64,000 bases of DNA from Lingula anatina (GCF_001039355.2 NW_019774114.1:144274-208273); one strand, 5' to 3'; counted from the stretch's first letter, positions 1-12,822 are shown. Numbers and translations: made by a program. The notes: generated by a model not told the origin, from the letters alone.

Positions 1-972
1 AATGATACTGCAAGTTCGCCCATGCCCAATGTTTCACCCCAACCATATCTGTATCAGAGTCAGTTATCATGGGAACCTACTAAAAGTATAGACACCCAGT
101 TTGCCTCACTGGATGAGGTAGGGCACCTGTCAGATAGTGCACAGCCCACCCACATCTTTGACCCAACAGTAGAGCAAGCCAAGCAGAGAAACAGTCATGA
201 GAATACCACGGACCATAAAGAGCAAAAGCAGTATTTTGGAATATTCCACTCAGTATATGTGAAAAAAGTATTACCTCTACTGCAGGAATTTGAGGATTTT
301 AAGCAACAGTTACCATGCAAAGATGAACGTAATGCAGAAGCTCTTCATTTCAAGCTACATGAACTTACAAATGCAATCATGCATCTGAAAGATGCTGTGA
401 ACAGTGTGATTCAACAAAAGATGTGGGGAAGTACTAAAGAAGTTCTTGACCAAGTAGAGAAGGTTGCAATAAAGTTGAGAGCAGGAATGCCCATTTTTAT
501 GGAGTGGCAGAGGGAGGCAGAGGCCAAGAAGCACAGAATAGTAAGGGTTTCCACTGCTTATTGTACCACCAGCGTAGGCGCTGGCGGTACNGAAGCCGTT
601 TCAATTATATATATATATATATTTCCACACTCACGCTTGTTATATATATATTAAAAAACAATTTAAAATAAATTGAAACGAATTGTTATACATACAAGAC
701 TTATTGGAAAAAATGTTTGGGTTAAACTCATACATTATGGACATGACTGTTTTGGATTTGTAATGGTATTATTTAAACATTTGCATTTTACCTTGTAGGC
801 TGTAGCTCAGGAGAAAGCAGCTGAAGAAATGGATGAAGAGATAGTCAATGCACACGATGAAGATGAGAATAAGGTGGGCCATCTTCTACCAGTGACGGAA
901 GGGCCAGGTGGTCAGAGACAGATAAAGAAAAATAAGAAGAAAATGAAACGTAAACGCAGCAGGCAGAAATAG
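1..972 (+). CDS. 3' end of an unidentified gene (two last exons, partial)
   Basis: Two exons are supported: one open from the window edge to 540 (donor GTAAGG at 541) and a last exon 799-972 (acceptor CCTTGTAG, stop TAG 970-972), joined in phase 0. The visible 230-odd residues start with a polar Ser/Pro/Gln-rich stretch. A predicted helical segment follows (around residues 75-170 of the visible part, with regularly spaced Leu/Val), and then an acidic patch (DEEIVNAHDEDEN). The protein ends in a very basic tail, KKNKKKMKRKRSRQK, which could act as a nuclear or nucleolar localisation signal. I do not recognise the family. A faint likeness to SRA1-type helical bundles was considered but is too weak to name. 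The reading frame is open at base 1, so the 5' exons lie outside the window. The intron 541-798 holds one N (591) and an AT dinucleotide run. Confidence 0.6.
604..654. repeat. AT dinucleotide microsatellite in an intron
   Basis: Two short (TA)n runs lie at about 606-622 and 641-652, inside the last intron of the unidentified 5' gene and next to an undetermined base at 591. No function is seen. Confidence 0.8.
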
Positions 973-1191
973 TTTTTATTAAGTTCTTTCACATTTACTA
1001 CATGTATATACACATTGTGTTATGTTATGCTGATTTAGACCATGTTCTAAAGAAAAACTTTTAAAATTCCGTTTAGAAATGTGAAAAAAATTCACAAAAG
1101 TTGACATTTTTCAGTTTTGAGGATGAACAGTCACATGTATATATTTAGTGACAACTATTATTATATTTTATTCATATTTTCATGAACAGAG

Positions 1192-1531
1192 TTAAAGGGA
1201 TAATAACTCTTCGTATGAGATCTATATTTCACAATAAAAACATTGTGAATAACTCATAGAAATATAATATATTGTTTTACCACAAAAACGGCAGTTATAG
1301 CTATTATTCTGATATCTGAGCTTGTCTTTAGACCATGTGACCTCTTTTTATGGCTATACTCTGTTAAAATCTCTTAAGAGATTTTAACAAAAAACCAAAC
1401 TTTTTAGAAAAAAACCAGGGACTAACTTTGAATGTAAAAATGGATTCATTAGCCATTGGTAAGTATGGAAAAATTGTTTACTCTAGAAAAATTCATTTTT
1501 TGGCCGAAACGAAGAGTTATTATCCCTTTAA
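1192..1531. mobile_element. MITE with 23-bp perfect terminal inverted repeats and TTAA ends
   Basis: Bases 1192-1214 (starting TTAAAGGGATAATAAC) are the exact reverse complement of 1509-1531. The 340-bp element has no transposase frame. Both ends read TTAA, which is the target-site duplication used by piggyBac and Kolobok superfamilies, so TTAA may be target site rather than element. A perfect 26-bp palindrome (1363-1388, centre CTCTT/AAGAG) sits near the middle, and an 8-bp hairpin (TTCACAAT/ATTGTGAA) near 1229. The superfamily assignment is inference from the TTAA ends only. Confidence 0.8.
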
Positions 1532-2229
1532 ATTGAAAATAAAGTAAACCTTTGATCTGACTAAATTACTGAAAATTCTCCACAAAAAGTATTTTATATT
1601 TGCAGCTACCTTTAATTAATACATGAACAATATAGTTCATCTAAATTTGATTACTTAAAACATTTAATGTAAACACTAAAGTGGCAATCTAGGTTACTTT
1701 TATCAACAATAATTTCGAAAATAGCTTTCTTCATTGGATAATTAGTATTTTGCCAGATCTTATGATTTTGGTTAAATCTTTGTCAAATTTGTAGGTGATA
1801 ACATATTGTTTTGATAGCTTAGAAGTTTCTGTGAAATGTTAATGTTTATGATTTTATTTCTTGTATTGCTGTTGTGTCAGTAAGAAAAGTTAGTCTCAAA
1901 ATAAAGTTCAGTTTTACCTTCTGTGCTTTATGTGAAATTATCTCTTATTCTTGGTTGCTAAAATTAAAAAAAGCAAAACAATGTCTACATACTAGTACTT
2001 CATTCGGTATCATTTCAGATTTTTAAATAAAAGTTACAAAATTCCATGGTACATTGAACAAATGGAAAAGGACACACCAAGTACAAATCTGTTGTGTAAT
2101 GAAAACTGATTGCTAAAAAAAAAGAAGAAAATCAATTGCTCCTCATCACATTCCAGTGACAGATAAAATCACACAATTAAAATATACCTTTTTACTTATT
2201 TTACAAAAAAAAAAAAAAAAAAAATCAAG

Positions 2230-2328
2230 NNNNNNNNNNNNNNNNNNNNNNNNNNNNNNNNNNNNNNNNNNNNNNNNNNNNNNNNNNNNNNNNNNNNNNN
2301 NNNNNNNNNNNNNNNNNNNNNNNNNNNN
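2230..2328. other. Assembly gap (99 N)
   Basis: A run of N follows a long poly-A tract. It is probably a sequencing or assembly gap at low-complexity DNA. Confidence 0.99.
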
Positions 2329-2915
2329 AAAAGTTGGAGTTAAACAAGTTTTGTAAGTTAAGCTTTAAAATAATGAATGGGGTATGAAAAATGAATTGCC
2401 ACATTTCCAGCTAACCTTGTATACCAAAAATAAAATGGCAAACTGGTAAAATATCAACATTTATACTTCATGTGTCCTCCATCCTGATTAATAAGAGATT
2501 CTTTAAAAACAGATGACAAACACAATATTGTTAACTAATATTTGGTCAGCTATGGTCACATTTATTTTTTCCTACCCAAATAATCTCCACATTTACTGAT
2601 CAGGTAATCAAAATGATTGATAAGAGTACAAGGTGAGATAATAAGGTAATCAGTTATGCATGACTGACTCCCACTTTTTAACAGCTCAGACTTACCCACA
2701 AAAGTGATATGAAATATTATGTAAAGCTCATATTATAAAAGTCACTGACTAATATATTCTTGCAACAACCCAAATAATGAGTTATGCAGAAAAAAATGAT
2801 TTTTATGCGGTGAATCTCCTTCCAATTGTGCGAGCATCACTTTGTGCATGTTAGGTGATTTACAGTGTTGTGCAGTAAGACTATATTTGAATGCATAAGA
2901 TATCAACCTAATACT

Positions 2916-3880
2916 AAGTATCATATTAACTTTTTTCTATTTTCATTTAGTTTTATTTTAAGGAATTTTCACCACGGTGAAAATTATTTCTACCGTGGTG
3001 AAAATTATTTTCACCGCAGTGGAAAATAATTTACACCGCTGTGAAAAATAATTTACACCGCGATGGAAAATAATTTTCACCGCGGCTGTACTTCCTGGCC
3101 ATCCCGGCCCGGGTGATAAATAGGTGCATGCTACTGTTACATACACACAAGGTTGGTGGATCTGTTCATGGGGCCCCTGCCGTTAACTTAAGTTTCCCAT
3201 CTATATTTACCACCTACATAGTTTAAGTCTTAAATGCTAAACTGCTCGCAGTTTTTTGCAAAGGGAATCCCATTGTTATTACTAATTACTTACGGTTATT
3301 TTTGGACAATGTATTTTTAAATATTTGTGTTATGTGTTTGTCCAAGAGATGTATTCTGCTTCCAAAATACATCATAAATATCTCGTTATCACTACAGAGA
3401 GGTTTCTTTCTACCAATATCCCCAATAATACGCAAGTGATTATAAAGCGAAAAGCAACGTACTACATTGCAGCATTTCAGTGGTTTTTATTCTATTCGAA
3501 TACAACCCGCTTCCTCCACATTCCTAGCATGATTGGCACATAGACATGTTAAACCGCGTGCATGTGCATGTGCTTGTCTTTATCAACTTCCTTCCCAGAC
3601 ATCTGGTAAATGTTGGATTCATATTACCTACATATGTATACATTACCCAGGCCGAGATGGCTAGGAATTATTACTGATTATTTTCCACCACGGTGTAAAT
3701 TATTTTCCATCGCCGTGTAAATCATTTTCCACCGTGGTGAAAATTAATTCCCACCGTGGTGAAAATTAATTTCCACCGCAGTGTGAATAATTTTCACCGC
3801 GGTAGAAACAATTTTCAACGCAGTGAAAATTCCATAAAATAAAACTTAAATGGAAATAGAAAAAAGTTATTTTGATACTA
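2916..3880. mobile_element. Foldback element with palindromic 21-22-bp unit arrays in long inverted termini
   Basis: The outer ends (about 2917-2965 and 3832-3879) are imperfect inverted repeats (AGTATCA..TAACTTTTTTCTATTT). Inside each end is an array of 21-22-bp units, about six at 2965-3085 and about seven at 3680-3831. Each unit combines the palindrome CACCGCGGTG (with variants) and AAAATTATTTT. Inner arms (CCTGGCCATCCCGGCC near 3097 and its complement near 3650) extend the inverted repeat to roughly 200 bp per side. The centre (3120-3640) has no convincing gene. The open frame on the minus strand at 2958-3146 only reflects the array. It resembles foldback-type non-autonomous DNA transposons, but I do not recognise the family. 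Confidence 0.7.
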
Positions 3881-4561
3881 AAGCTCTGTAACCTAAACCT
3901 GTTCTAATAAGTTCCTGATACAGTACAGTCTAGAATCTGTTTCACCTGACATTCAGGAGATGCACACCATAGAAATGATCCATAAGCGGATGCTATGTTC
4001 TACTTGTACCAAGTGATAGGTTTTCATCATATATATATATAAAAACATATCCCTGCAGTAAAACATGATTGTGTAATTTATGACTTGATATGTTATATTC
4101 TGAATGCTCTGAAAAAACAAATTATAAAAAAATTTAAATTACAATTTTCAATATTAATCTGTGGCATAATTTTCCTATGAAGGCATGTTAATTCTTACAT
4201 CTATAAAGAACTAAATATATACTACCTTTTTTTATCTAGTAAATCCTTAAATTTTAATTGAATGATTTAAAGATGCTGTTATATTTGCCCGCTTACTTTT
4301 TAATACTATAATTAAGGCTGCAAGAATATGCCTGATGAAAGAAAAAAAACATTGAAAACGTTATTCACAATGGCTGAAGCTGTAGCACCAAATTTTCATT
4401 TCTTATTCACAATTTCCCACTGTACCGAGATGTGAATAACCAATTTTAACTCCAAATATTAAGGCACTTCATATCAGTTACATATGAATACATACAGTAC
4501 TATTAATAATAACTTCTAACCAATTCAATTTCACCACATCTAAAAATGCCCCCCTCCCTTT

Positions 4562-5858
4562 CTAATCCCTCCCAATATTATGTGTCTCTGTGGGTCTGTC
4601 AATCCTGTACATGAACTCGGCCACATTCAGGTAAGCCCTGTACTCTATTATATCAGGGGTGGTGTCTGTATGGTAATGGCCTCCCTCTCCATGGTCACTG
4701 AACAGGTGGAAGTGCTCAACACGAAGATCAAGGTCCTGTAAGAGACAGGTGCTCTTTATATTATAACTGTACAGTTCTGTGTGCTGCTCTCTATAATCGA
4801 ACAACAGTCTTACAAAAGTAATTTTGATAACCTTAAAATGACACTGATTAAACTTGTAAAGCAATTTTAGCCACAGGTGTTTAACTCACTGGATCGTGTG
4901 ATATTAGTTCTCCAATCACCACAAGTGGGGCACTAGCTTCATGGAAGGTCAGCCATTTATTCACCTCTTCATCAGAGTTTAAGGGGACCTTGGAAAAGTC
5001 TCGCTTTAAGTATGAAAAAAAGTTCTTGTGAATAATCTGCATCCCACAAATTAACTAGTTATTTCTAAAAGTTAAGAGAATCAATCAAACATATACCTTT
5101 TTGATGCCAAGCCAGGAAAAAAGTTTATGTTCCTCACCATAATGTGAATTTTGACTTTCCCTTTCTCTACCAAAAAGACACCACCCAAGGCTACTGGCTT
5201 TGTCCCATAATGAGCTGCTAGTACTTTGCGCATGCATGACATGAAATTCTCCTCCCCTACTCTCTTCTGCACCTTCACTTCTATGACCTGGAAATTATTA
5301 CACCAATACATAAAAGGCTTGATTCATACTCATGATGAATTCTACACTGAAAATGAAAGACCTTTTTATGTGTATCTATTTGTTTATATACAAATATTTT
5401 CCAGTTATTTTAAGAACTGCAAAAAAAAAAGTACATATAAATTATTTTACAGCAGATTTCAAAGTGGTAGCAAGTACAGTGTAAAGTAAATGTTACAGGT
5501 GTGACAAATAAGGGGAGTTTTTTGCAATACATGACAGTACAAAAAGTTCACCTTTCCTGGCTTTCCTTCAGAACAGAAAACATTGGCCATTAAATTGAAA
5601 TCAGTTGTTGGCGATACAAACAGATCGTAGGACTTTTCCTGGAAAAAAAAAGTAAAATAATTGTTGCATTCTCAATTTTCAACAGCTTACAAAATATGTT
5701 ATGCCAATCAAATTACTTTAAAGTAAGGTAGATTAACTGTGGGTTGGGCATTCCTATTAAAACATTTTGACTATTTCCAATACTTTCCATACAAAGGCCA
5801 TGAATATTTACACTGAATTTTCCATCATCAAAAAATAAATAAATAAATAAATAAAAAC

Positions 5859-5896
<38 letters not shown>

Positions 5897-8800
5897 CAAA
5901 CTGTAAACAAATTTATTTTTAGATAAAAGTTTCAGTCAGCCTAATATTTCTCTATTAAAAGTCATAAAGCTTCATCTTATACTTCTTTAAATTTCAGTTA
6001 TTCATGTTTGCATAGTTTGATATTGACAAATGAATGACATGCCACTTTATTATAAAACCACATGCATTTGAAGAGACTTTAAATTTTATACAAATTGATA
6101 TTAGTCTGAGTATTGAAATAAAGTGTGGCTCTTACATCTGGATTTAACCTGCCCAAATAGGTTTGATTATTAACTTTGCCATCACCACCACCATCTACAC
6201 TGAGATTGGGCATCATCTGAAATATTTATGGGTACAATTCACAATTACATGAGAACCTAATTAACCACAAACAAATATATATATATATGCTTACTAGTAT
6301 ACGCCTTATATATATAAGAAATATTTATAATTTTACATTTTTGATACCAGCTTAGGTACATATTTAACATCTAATATTCATATAAAAATACTAAAAGATT
6401 CACTGGTATTAAATAAGTAAGTCTCATGTGAGGGTAAAAAATATCTGAAATGTTCTCTAAAGTTGCTTGTAAACATCCTGTGAACTATCTTGATTCACGC
6501 CCTCTCACCTCTGTGTTAACTTTCATAACATGGGCAGGCCCACACCCAGCACCTATCATAAATGCATTTGACAGGTCTAACTGGCCTGCTATCTTTTCAA
6601 AGTTATAAATCTGTAATAGAAAAAAAAAACTAAATATATATTTAAGTACTGGTGTTGTAATAGTAGTCTCTACATTTCTTGACAACATCAAAATATTGGA
6701 AGACTCAGGTTGTCAGATGCTGTCTGAAGAAACTATTACTTTAATTACATTTGAATTCTAGTAGACAAAATTACCTGCTCTCTGTTAATGCCCATTGTTG
6801 TATTGTTAAAAAATAACCAATGGTATCTTAATTTTAATTAAACTGCAACGTTATGATGAAGTAATATTGCTTTTTTGTTCGCTTTTATTTTTAGAAAAAT
6901 TCAACTGCAGAAACTAGGTAAAACAACATCAATACCTTTTCCCTTTTTGCCAAAGGAATTAAGTTTGGTACTCCACCAATATCTGCAAGTCTTGGATTGC
7001 CACATAGACCTGGCCAAAATATGTAGTTTAAAATACATTATCCAACTCTCAACCATAGAAGAAACAAATACATATAAAACTGCATAGGCCACAGAGGCAA
7101 CTCTAAAACCAAAACTCTTTTTTCCAATCAATTATTTATGCAGTCTTCAAATAAAATAAGAACTAAAACCTTAAAAAAGTCTGAAAATTAACAAAGTTAA
7201 TCTGTTAATAAAGCAACCTTAACTGTTACCTTCTCCAGCCAGCATGAAAGGTTTCTTTGTAAGGTCGGGACATTCTGTCACCGATGCTTGCACAGTGCTG
7301 TAATTTTTACTCAAACCCTCCTGAAGGACTGCAGAAAAGTTAGGACAAAATTACAAGATAATCACGCTGAAGCTACTTCTTTGACATATATGTATTGCAT
7401 ATGTATTGTTTGTATGGTATGCCACTTGCGTAATTAAATAGTGGATGTTACAGATAAAAAAAATTAACTTTTCATCAAGTCTATCATAAACAGTAATATC
7501 ATAGACTCTCTCTGCTAAAAGTGGCTATGTCAATTTAACAGCTGTACATTATTTACAAGCACATGTACTAATAAGAATGTGATTATACGCTGTTTATAAG
7601 CATTAAAAGAAAAAGGACAAGAAAGAGAGAGTGCTCATTATAGAGCCTTTTTAAGTTTAATAAGCAGTAAGTTGTAACCATCCTCCAATAGCAGAACTAC
7701 TTATAACCATATACGGTAGATAGAAGTTGCTCTAACTGGTCACTGTAAAAATTGTATCCAATATACCAAACAGATGACACTTTATATTGCTGAGTGGAAA
7801 ATTACAAGCAGTACATGATAGTGGTAAATTTGAATTTAGGGCAAATATCCTTGGTCACCACTCATTCACCAGTGTGTTTGATAAGGGGAACAGGCTGTTA
7901 AATCAAGGGTTAGATGTTGGCAGGGTTGTACTGCAGATTCATATGTATCAGTGTTATATATTTATATATTAGCATGTATATATGTCTATGACAACATACC
8001 CTTGGCCTTAGCAGATGTGTAGTAACTCCAAGACTTCTAGTTTTATCACAAGCTCTGTGATGATCTGGTTTGAGTAAAATAGCAGCTGGTTATTTCACAT
8101 GCAAATTTTGATAAAGATTTCATTTTACAGTATGCTGCACCTGTACAATCTTAAATTTGTTTGCTTAATATATTATAATATCTTTATTCTGCCTGCCACT
8201 CTCACCACACCTTGAAAATTTTACACGACCCCCTTCAAAATTAGCAAGGCCAATATTTGCCAAGGCAGCCAAAACATGACCTTTGAACTATTTCAGTAAA
8301 TAAAGCAATCAAAATGCAATGAAATCTGGTCATGTCTTTATCTTTTCCCTTTAGTGTAGTTACAGTAAAAGATCTGGGTCATTAATTCAAAAGGAAATAG
8401 GTCAGCTATATAGGTAATGGTTTCCACCTGTTATTTTATTTTTCAATCTTAAAACTCAAAACTCTACCTAAACAGAATTATTTACCTACAACTTACACAA
8501 TTTCACAAAGCAGTGATTTCAAAACCAAAAAGTTTAAATTAAGGTATCCTTTATATGGGACTTTGGCATCAAATCTCATTATCTTGGAGAAAAAAATAAA
8601 TTTTCTCCTACTCACAAATCATTCTAATGCTTGACTAGACCCTGCACCAGGATTTTGATGTTTTGCAAAAATAGTTCTAAATGTATCATGATTCATTTAG
8701 ATGTCTTCATGGCATTTCAGAAGGAAATATAAAGACATTGGGCACTTTTAATTGAGGGGTTATATTAATTTTTTAAAGTCTAAATAAATAAGGTAAGTAG

Positions 8801-9662
8801 TATGGCAGGATATTAAGACAAAAAACTACTGAGACATTTTAAAACACATACTGTACAGGACACTTTAATTAAAGTATTGGAACAAGACTATATGTAGTAC
8901 TGTAGTATGAAAATGTAAACAATCGACAATAATAGCTAGAGGATTTACTAGTACACATGAATGAAGTTATATGTAGCTGAAATGCTGTATCAGCTAGATC
9001 ATGTAAAACATGCTCCCATTGACAAGTATTCATACTGTACCCTGATTTGATTTTATTTGCCTAATCCATATTGGCCTTATATATAGTATACTGGTACTTG
9101 CATTTTAACCTACAGTACAGTACTGGTATACAAGTACTGGTATATCCAACTGATTGATCAAACTGATCAACTGAATATTACTGGCTTGCACTGTTCCTTC
9201 CAGTACCTGTGACAGGCAGTCTGTTGTCTTTTTGAAAATCATTGCAACTGTAGTCACATTTTAACTTATTTCAAATCAAAGTAATCCAATTAAATCGAGC
9301 TTTCTCCAGTCTATCGATTGAAAATTAATAACTAATTACTGATAAAAATGACAATAATGTAGCTTACGAACACCTTGCCATTGCTCCCGATCAAAGCAAC
9401 GACAGAGAATTTCGACAGTTTGCTAGGCAACGTGCTTCTGATACTACGTATAATGTACCAAATGCATTAGTCTTTTTCGTTGAAACCTAATATAAGAAAC
9501 AGATGGGCAAATTTATTTGTAGACATAAATTAATGATGGAGATAATAACTGCATTTATCATTAATGATCATTTCTTTGTTACTTCTGTCACTTACCTTGC
9601 GCTACCTCTTCCAGCGAAGGTGTATACAAGCGCGTTTTCTGAACCTTATGCTCAAGATCCAT
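4562..9662 (-). CDS. C11orf54: Ester hydrolase C11orf54/PTD012 homologue (DUF1907), complete, 9 exons
   Basis: Exons, 5' to 3' on the minus strand: 9662-9596, 7328-7230, 7009-6936, 6610-6509, 6216-6136, 5638-5552, 5287-5138, 5003-4890, 4735-4562. They join in consistent phase to 315 codons, the length of the human protein. Family members fold as a single metal-binding domain with reported zinc binding and ester hydrolase activity in vitro; the physiological substrate is not settled. The zinc motif HxHx9H is intact at His266, His268 and His278 (VEHFHLFSDHGEGGHYH), and the C-terminus ETHNIGRD is conserved. Also conserved are FMIGAGCGP (exon 4), the GGVPNLIPL loop (exon 3) and ECPDLTKKPF (exon 2). 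Intron 1 is over 2 kb and AT-rich; the others are short. The gene is head-to-head with the RNase Z-like gene, 425 bp away. Confidence 0.95.
5838..5892. repeat. AAAT/AAT microsatellites in a C11orf54 intron
   Basis: Consecutive (AAAT)n and (AAT)n tracts lie in the intron between the fifth and sixth exons of the C11orf54 homologue. An open frame read across them is only repeat. Confidence 0.85.
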
Positions 9663-10087
9663 ACTGCTGACGGATATTTGGAAGCAGACGAATCTTGACC
9701 TTGACCTTTACACTTCTTGATTGGTGCTACATTCAAGAATCAATATCGTTGAAGAGTAAAACTAAACCATATACATGGCTATTAGTATTCGATGCACGAT
9801 AACTTAATAAATAAAAAGTATGTATAAAATTCATATTTATGCCTGAGATAGCAGCAATGATCCTCAATGCGCCTAATCAATCTATAATCACATTCCGGTT
9901 GCAGCCTTATGATATACAAGTTCGATCTAAACAAACGTGGAGGGCAATAACGTCTAAACACGATGCCATGAGTTTTGCGGTATACCAACTCTTTCAGACC
10001 TGAATGAAATGTTAAATTATTATGTGCAATGCTGGTAAAATATACAAAGTAAGTTATAGGCTATTAGAAAAACTGAGCTCAAGTATA
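9663..10087. promoter_or_regulatory. Head-to-head intergenic region, candidate bidirectional promoter
   Basis: Only 425 bp separate the start codons of the divergently oriented C11orf54 and RNase Z-like genes, so both promoters and 5' untranslated regions must fit here. Many compact divergent animal pairs share a promoter. No clear TATA box was identified. The role is inferred from position only. Confidence 0.6.
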
Positions 10088-12750
10088 ATGGCAGTGCGAG
10101 GTCGACGCCGCCAACAGTTCTTGAGATTAAATGGAGACTGGGAGGTTTTCTGCTGGTCAGTGGCTGGACTGGAGACCTCGGTTGTGGTCAGGAAAGATGA
10201 CTTGAAGCTGGCATTTGACATGGGATACGCCTCAAGACCTGCTGTTAGTTGTCAGCATGTCTTCATATCGTAAGCACTACACTTATCTCAGTAGCAGACT
10301 AGTACTACTAATACTGAGTATACCCAGTATGTTTGCATTATTTTTGGACATTCGTTAATTATGATGGGACTAGTAAACGCAAAATCTACTCATTTTACAT
10401 TTTGAATGTAACAAAAATGGTAGAGGGTTAACAACAGAAAAACTCGGACGGACAAAGTAGTCGTAGTTTTGTATATTAATTCACTGAAATGCTTACTTTA
10501 TGTGGGAATTATAGACTTTATAAGCTTGTATAATTACAGTAAATAGCAGTGTAGCATTCCTATTTACAATTTCAATTTTTACTCAGTGACAGTATGAAAT
10601 ACAAATAAGATTATTTGATTGTTCATTCCAGGACTTCATTAATTTGTGCAGTTTTAACCATGAAGTGTCTTGTATAATATCTTATTCAGTGGTTTGTTGT
10701 TTTATATTATGTACTTGGTTTCTCATTTTCAAGGCATGGACACATTGATCATATAGGAGGTGTCCCCTCACATGTACGTAAAAGACTAATGAGTCATGCT
10801 AAGCCATCTACATACTATATGCCAGAGCACCTTGTGCAAACTACCAAACAATCTTTAGAGATAGCTGCAGTACAGAGTGAAACTGCAGAACTAGCCACTC
10901 ATGCTTACCTGAAGCCTGTTGGCCCAGGAGAATCCATACAGGTAATAACAATCCATCAGTAAGGTATAGTTATTACTAACATAACTTAACAGAATCATTG
11001 TTTGTGCCATTTGTTTTATAGGTTCGGGCATATAGTGTGTGTAACTGTTAATGAATAGAAAAAAGTACAAAATAATACTATGAAAGTTTTTTGTGGTCTC
11101 TATAAAGGATGATAAAATACATTTTTTCTTTGAAAAAATTAAATAAAATGGGCTCAGCAATAAAGCTTCAAATACAATTAACTTTGTACACATCGCTCAG
11201 ATTCTTCTAATTAAAGCATCAGGCTGATGTATATAACAGCATTGAACACAATGGTTGTGACATTGTATGCACACCTAACACAGCCAATGCCCTGTGGCCA
11301 ACTTGCATTGATTCAGCAATTCTCTTCAAGTTATGATCCTAGAACAATCAGTTTGAGTTGCATGCCCCACTCTTTTCTACTACAACCAAAATCTATGTTC
11401 AATTGTTGTCATAAAATGCTCAGTTACAAGTCTCAGGTGTGTCCTGCACTGAGTTTTATTACAGCTGCAATGACAACTCGGATTACTATGAATTATAATG
11501 TAGTGTAATTTCCCAAACATTTACATCCCCAGTAGAAGTGCAGCTTAGGAACACAGGTGTCTTCAATACAGCAGGTCATATTAACCTGTACTAAAGGGAC
11601 AGTCTTCATGAAAATCACAGACTTTTCAAGTTTTTTTACATTCCTCAGAATTTCCAACTCCCACACATGGTGTTGAACATGGTATTTGTTCCAATTTACA
11701 TACACAGCATCAAACTAACCGCATGTAACTTCAAACAACACGTGTGCAGACACAGCAGTTTAGTCTTAGTTTAGAGCAAGCCTGAAAAAGTAGATGTGCA
11801 TGACATTTTGTAATTAAAGTGGTATACCTGAGGGCTTTTTATTTTTTAGGGAAAGAAGATATGATGTAGAAAAGGATGCCCCCCTCCATCGTGTATCATT
11901 TCTTAAAGCTTAAAATATAATGATCATTATTCCCCATGGAATCAAATAATTGAAATATGAGGTTCTTTAAGTGTGAATTTACACAGATAATTCTTTTTAG
12001 CTTCCTGCTGCTTATGTAGCAGTCCCGTTCCCTACAGTCCATGCAGTAACAAGCCAGGGGTACATCATTTATAAGCAGCACAAGAAGTTAAAAGAAGAGT
12101 TCCAAGGTATGGAATCTCAAGAAATAGCCTCATTGAAAAAACAAGGAGTGGAAGTAGTGGATGAAGAACTGGTTCCAGAGATTGCTTTCACAGGTACCTA
12201 ACCAGTTTATAGAACAAGAGTTGCATGTATTTTATTATCATATTACAACATTATTATGCAGTTAAAGATTGAGTGGTATTATGCAGTTATTTAATACTCA
12301 CTTTTAAAACTTAATTGGCAGATAAAGGTGAATGCTGTGAAGATAAATGCACCTTGCAATTTCTCAAGAATGTTTTTACATACACGATTTTTAACGCTGT
12401 ACTTGTATTTAATAATAGGAGATACAACCTTTGAGATATTTGAGAAACTAGCTCATCCAGACTTACTGAAAGTTAAAGTGCTCATCCTGGAAGCTACATA
12501 CATTGACAAGGATATTGATAAGCAAGGGAAGACCAGCCGAACTAAGGCCAGGGAGAGAGGGCATGTACATTTACAGGAGCTGATTGACAATGCAGATTTG
12601 TTTAAAGATGTAGGGTCTATATACCTAATGCACTTTTCAGACAAATATTCCTCTGGATATATTTGGAGAACTGTGAAAAAGGTTTCTTTACCAGCCCCTC
12701 TCAAGGGAAAACTTTATGTTGGAAATATGGTTCATGATCTAGGTTTTTGA
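10088..12750 (+). CDS. Short RNase Z-like metallo-beta-lactamase, plant TRZ type, complete, 4 exons
   Basis: Exons 10088-10269, 10734-10941, 12001-12193 and 12419-12750 join in phase to 304 codons. The product has the metallo-beta-lactamase fold of tRNase Z, the endonuclease that trims 3' trailers from pre-tRNA. Motifs are in order: SHGHIDHIGG with the HxHxDH zinc ligands (His62, His64, Asp66, His67), TVHAVTSQGY (His144), FTGDTT (Asp196), ERGHVH (His243) and a C-terminal MHFS (His266). Spacing and wording (CHAVTSQGY-like, K-x-KKLKEEF, GDTT) resemble the short plant nuclear/chloroplast TRZ1/TRZ2 proteins more than bacterial-type ELAC1 as I recall them. An in-frame ATG at 10022 would add 22 residues; I prefer 10088, just before the conserved part. 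Activity on tRNA is inferred. The gene is tail-to-tail with NCBP3. Confidence 0.88.
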
Positions 12751-12822
12751 TAACCATAAAGTAACAATTTGCACATTTTTCAAAATATTATTGGGATACA
12801 GTATATTATGGGCAATAATAGC

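Larger units (their letters stand above)
973..4561. other. Gene-free interval: 3'UTR, MITE, N gap, foldback element
   Basis: No supported coding exon lies here. It holds the 3' untranslated region of the first gene. A candidate AATAAA is at 1900-1905, and another at 1233-1238 lies inside the MITE. It also holds a TTAA-ended MITE (1192-1531), a poly-A run and N gap (2204-2328), and a foldback element (about 2916-3880). At about 4361-4441 GTTATTCACA is repeated inverted as TGTGAATAAC around an 80-bp hairpin-like segment. Short open frames in the interval arise from repeats. Confidence 0.7.

Noticed and set aside
3325-3543. 72-codon open frame inside the foldback element
   Set aside because: No recognisable domain and no splice context; consistent with chance in the AT-rich centre of the element.
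2965-3831. CRISPR-like array (short repeats at regular spacing)
   Set aside because: Units are contiguous and diverged with no unique spacers, in an animal genome, and arranged as inverted arms of a foldback element.
11227-11508. 93-codon open frame in the RNase Z-like gene's intron
   Set aside because: No family resemblance. It lies wholly within a well-bounded intron, and removing the intron gives a complete catalytic domain.
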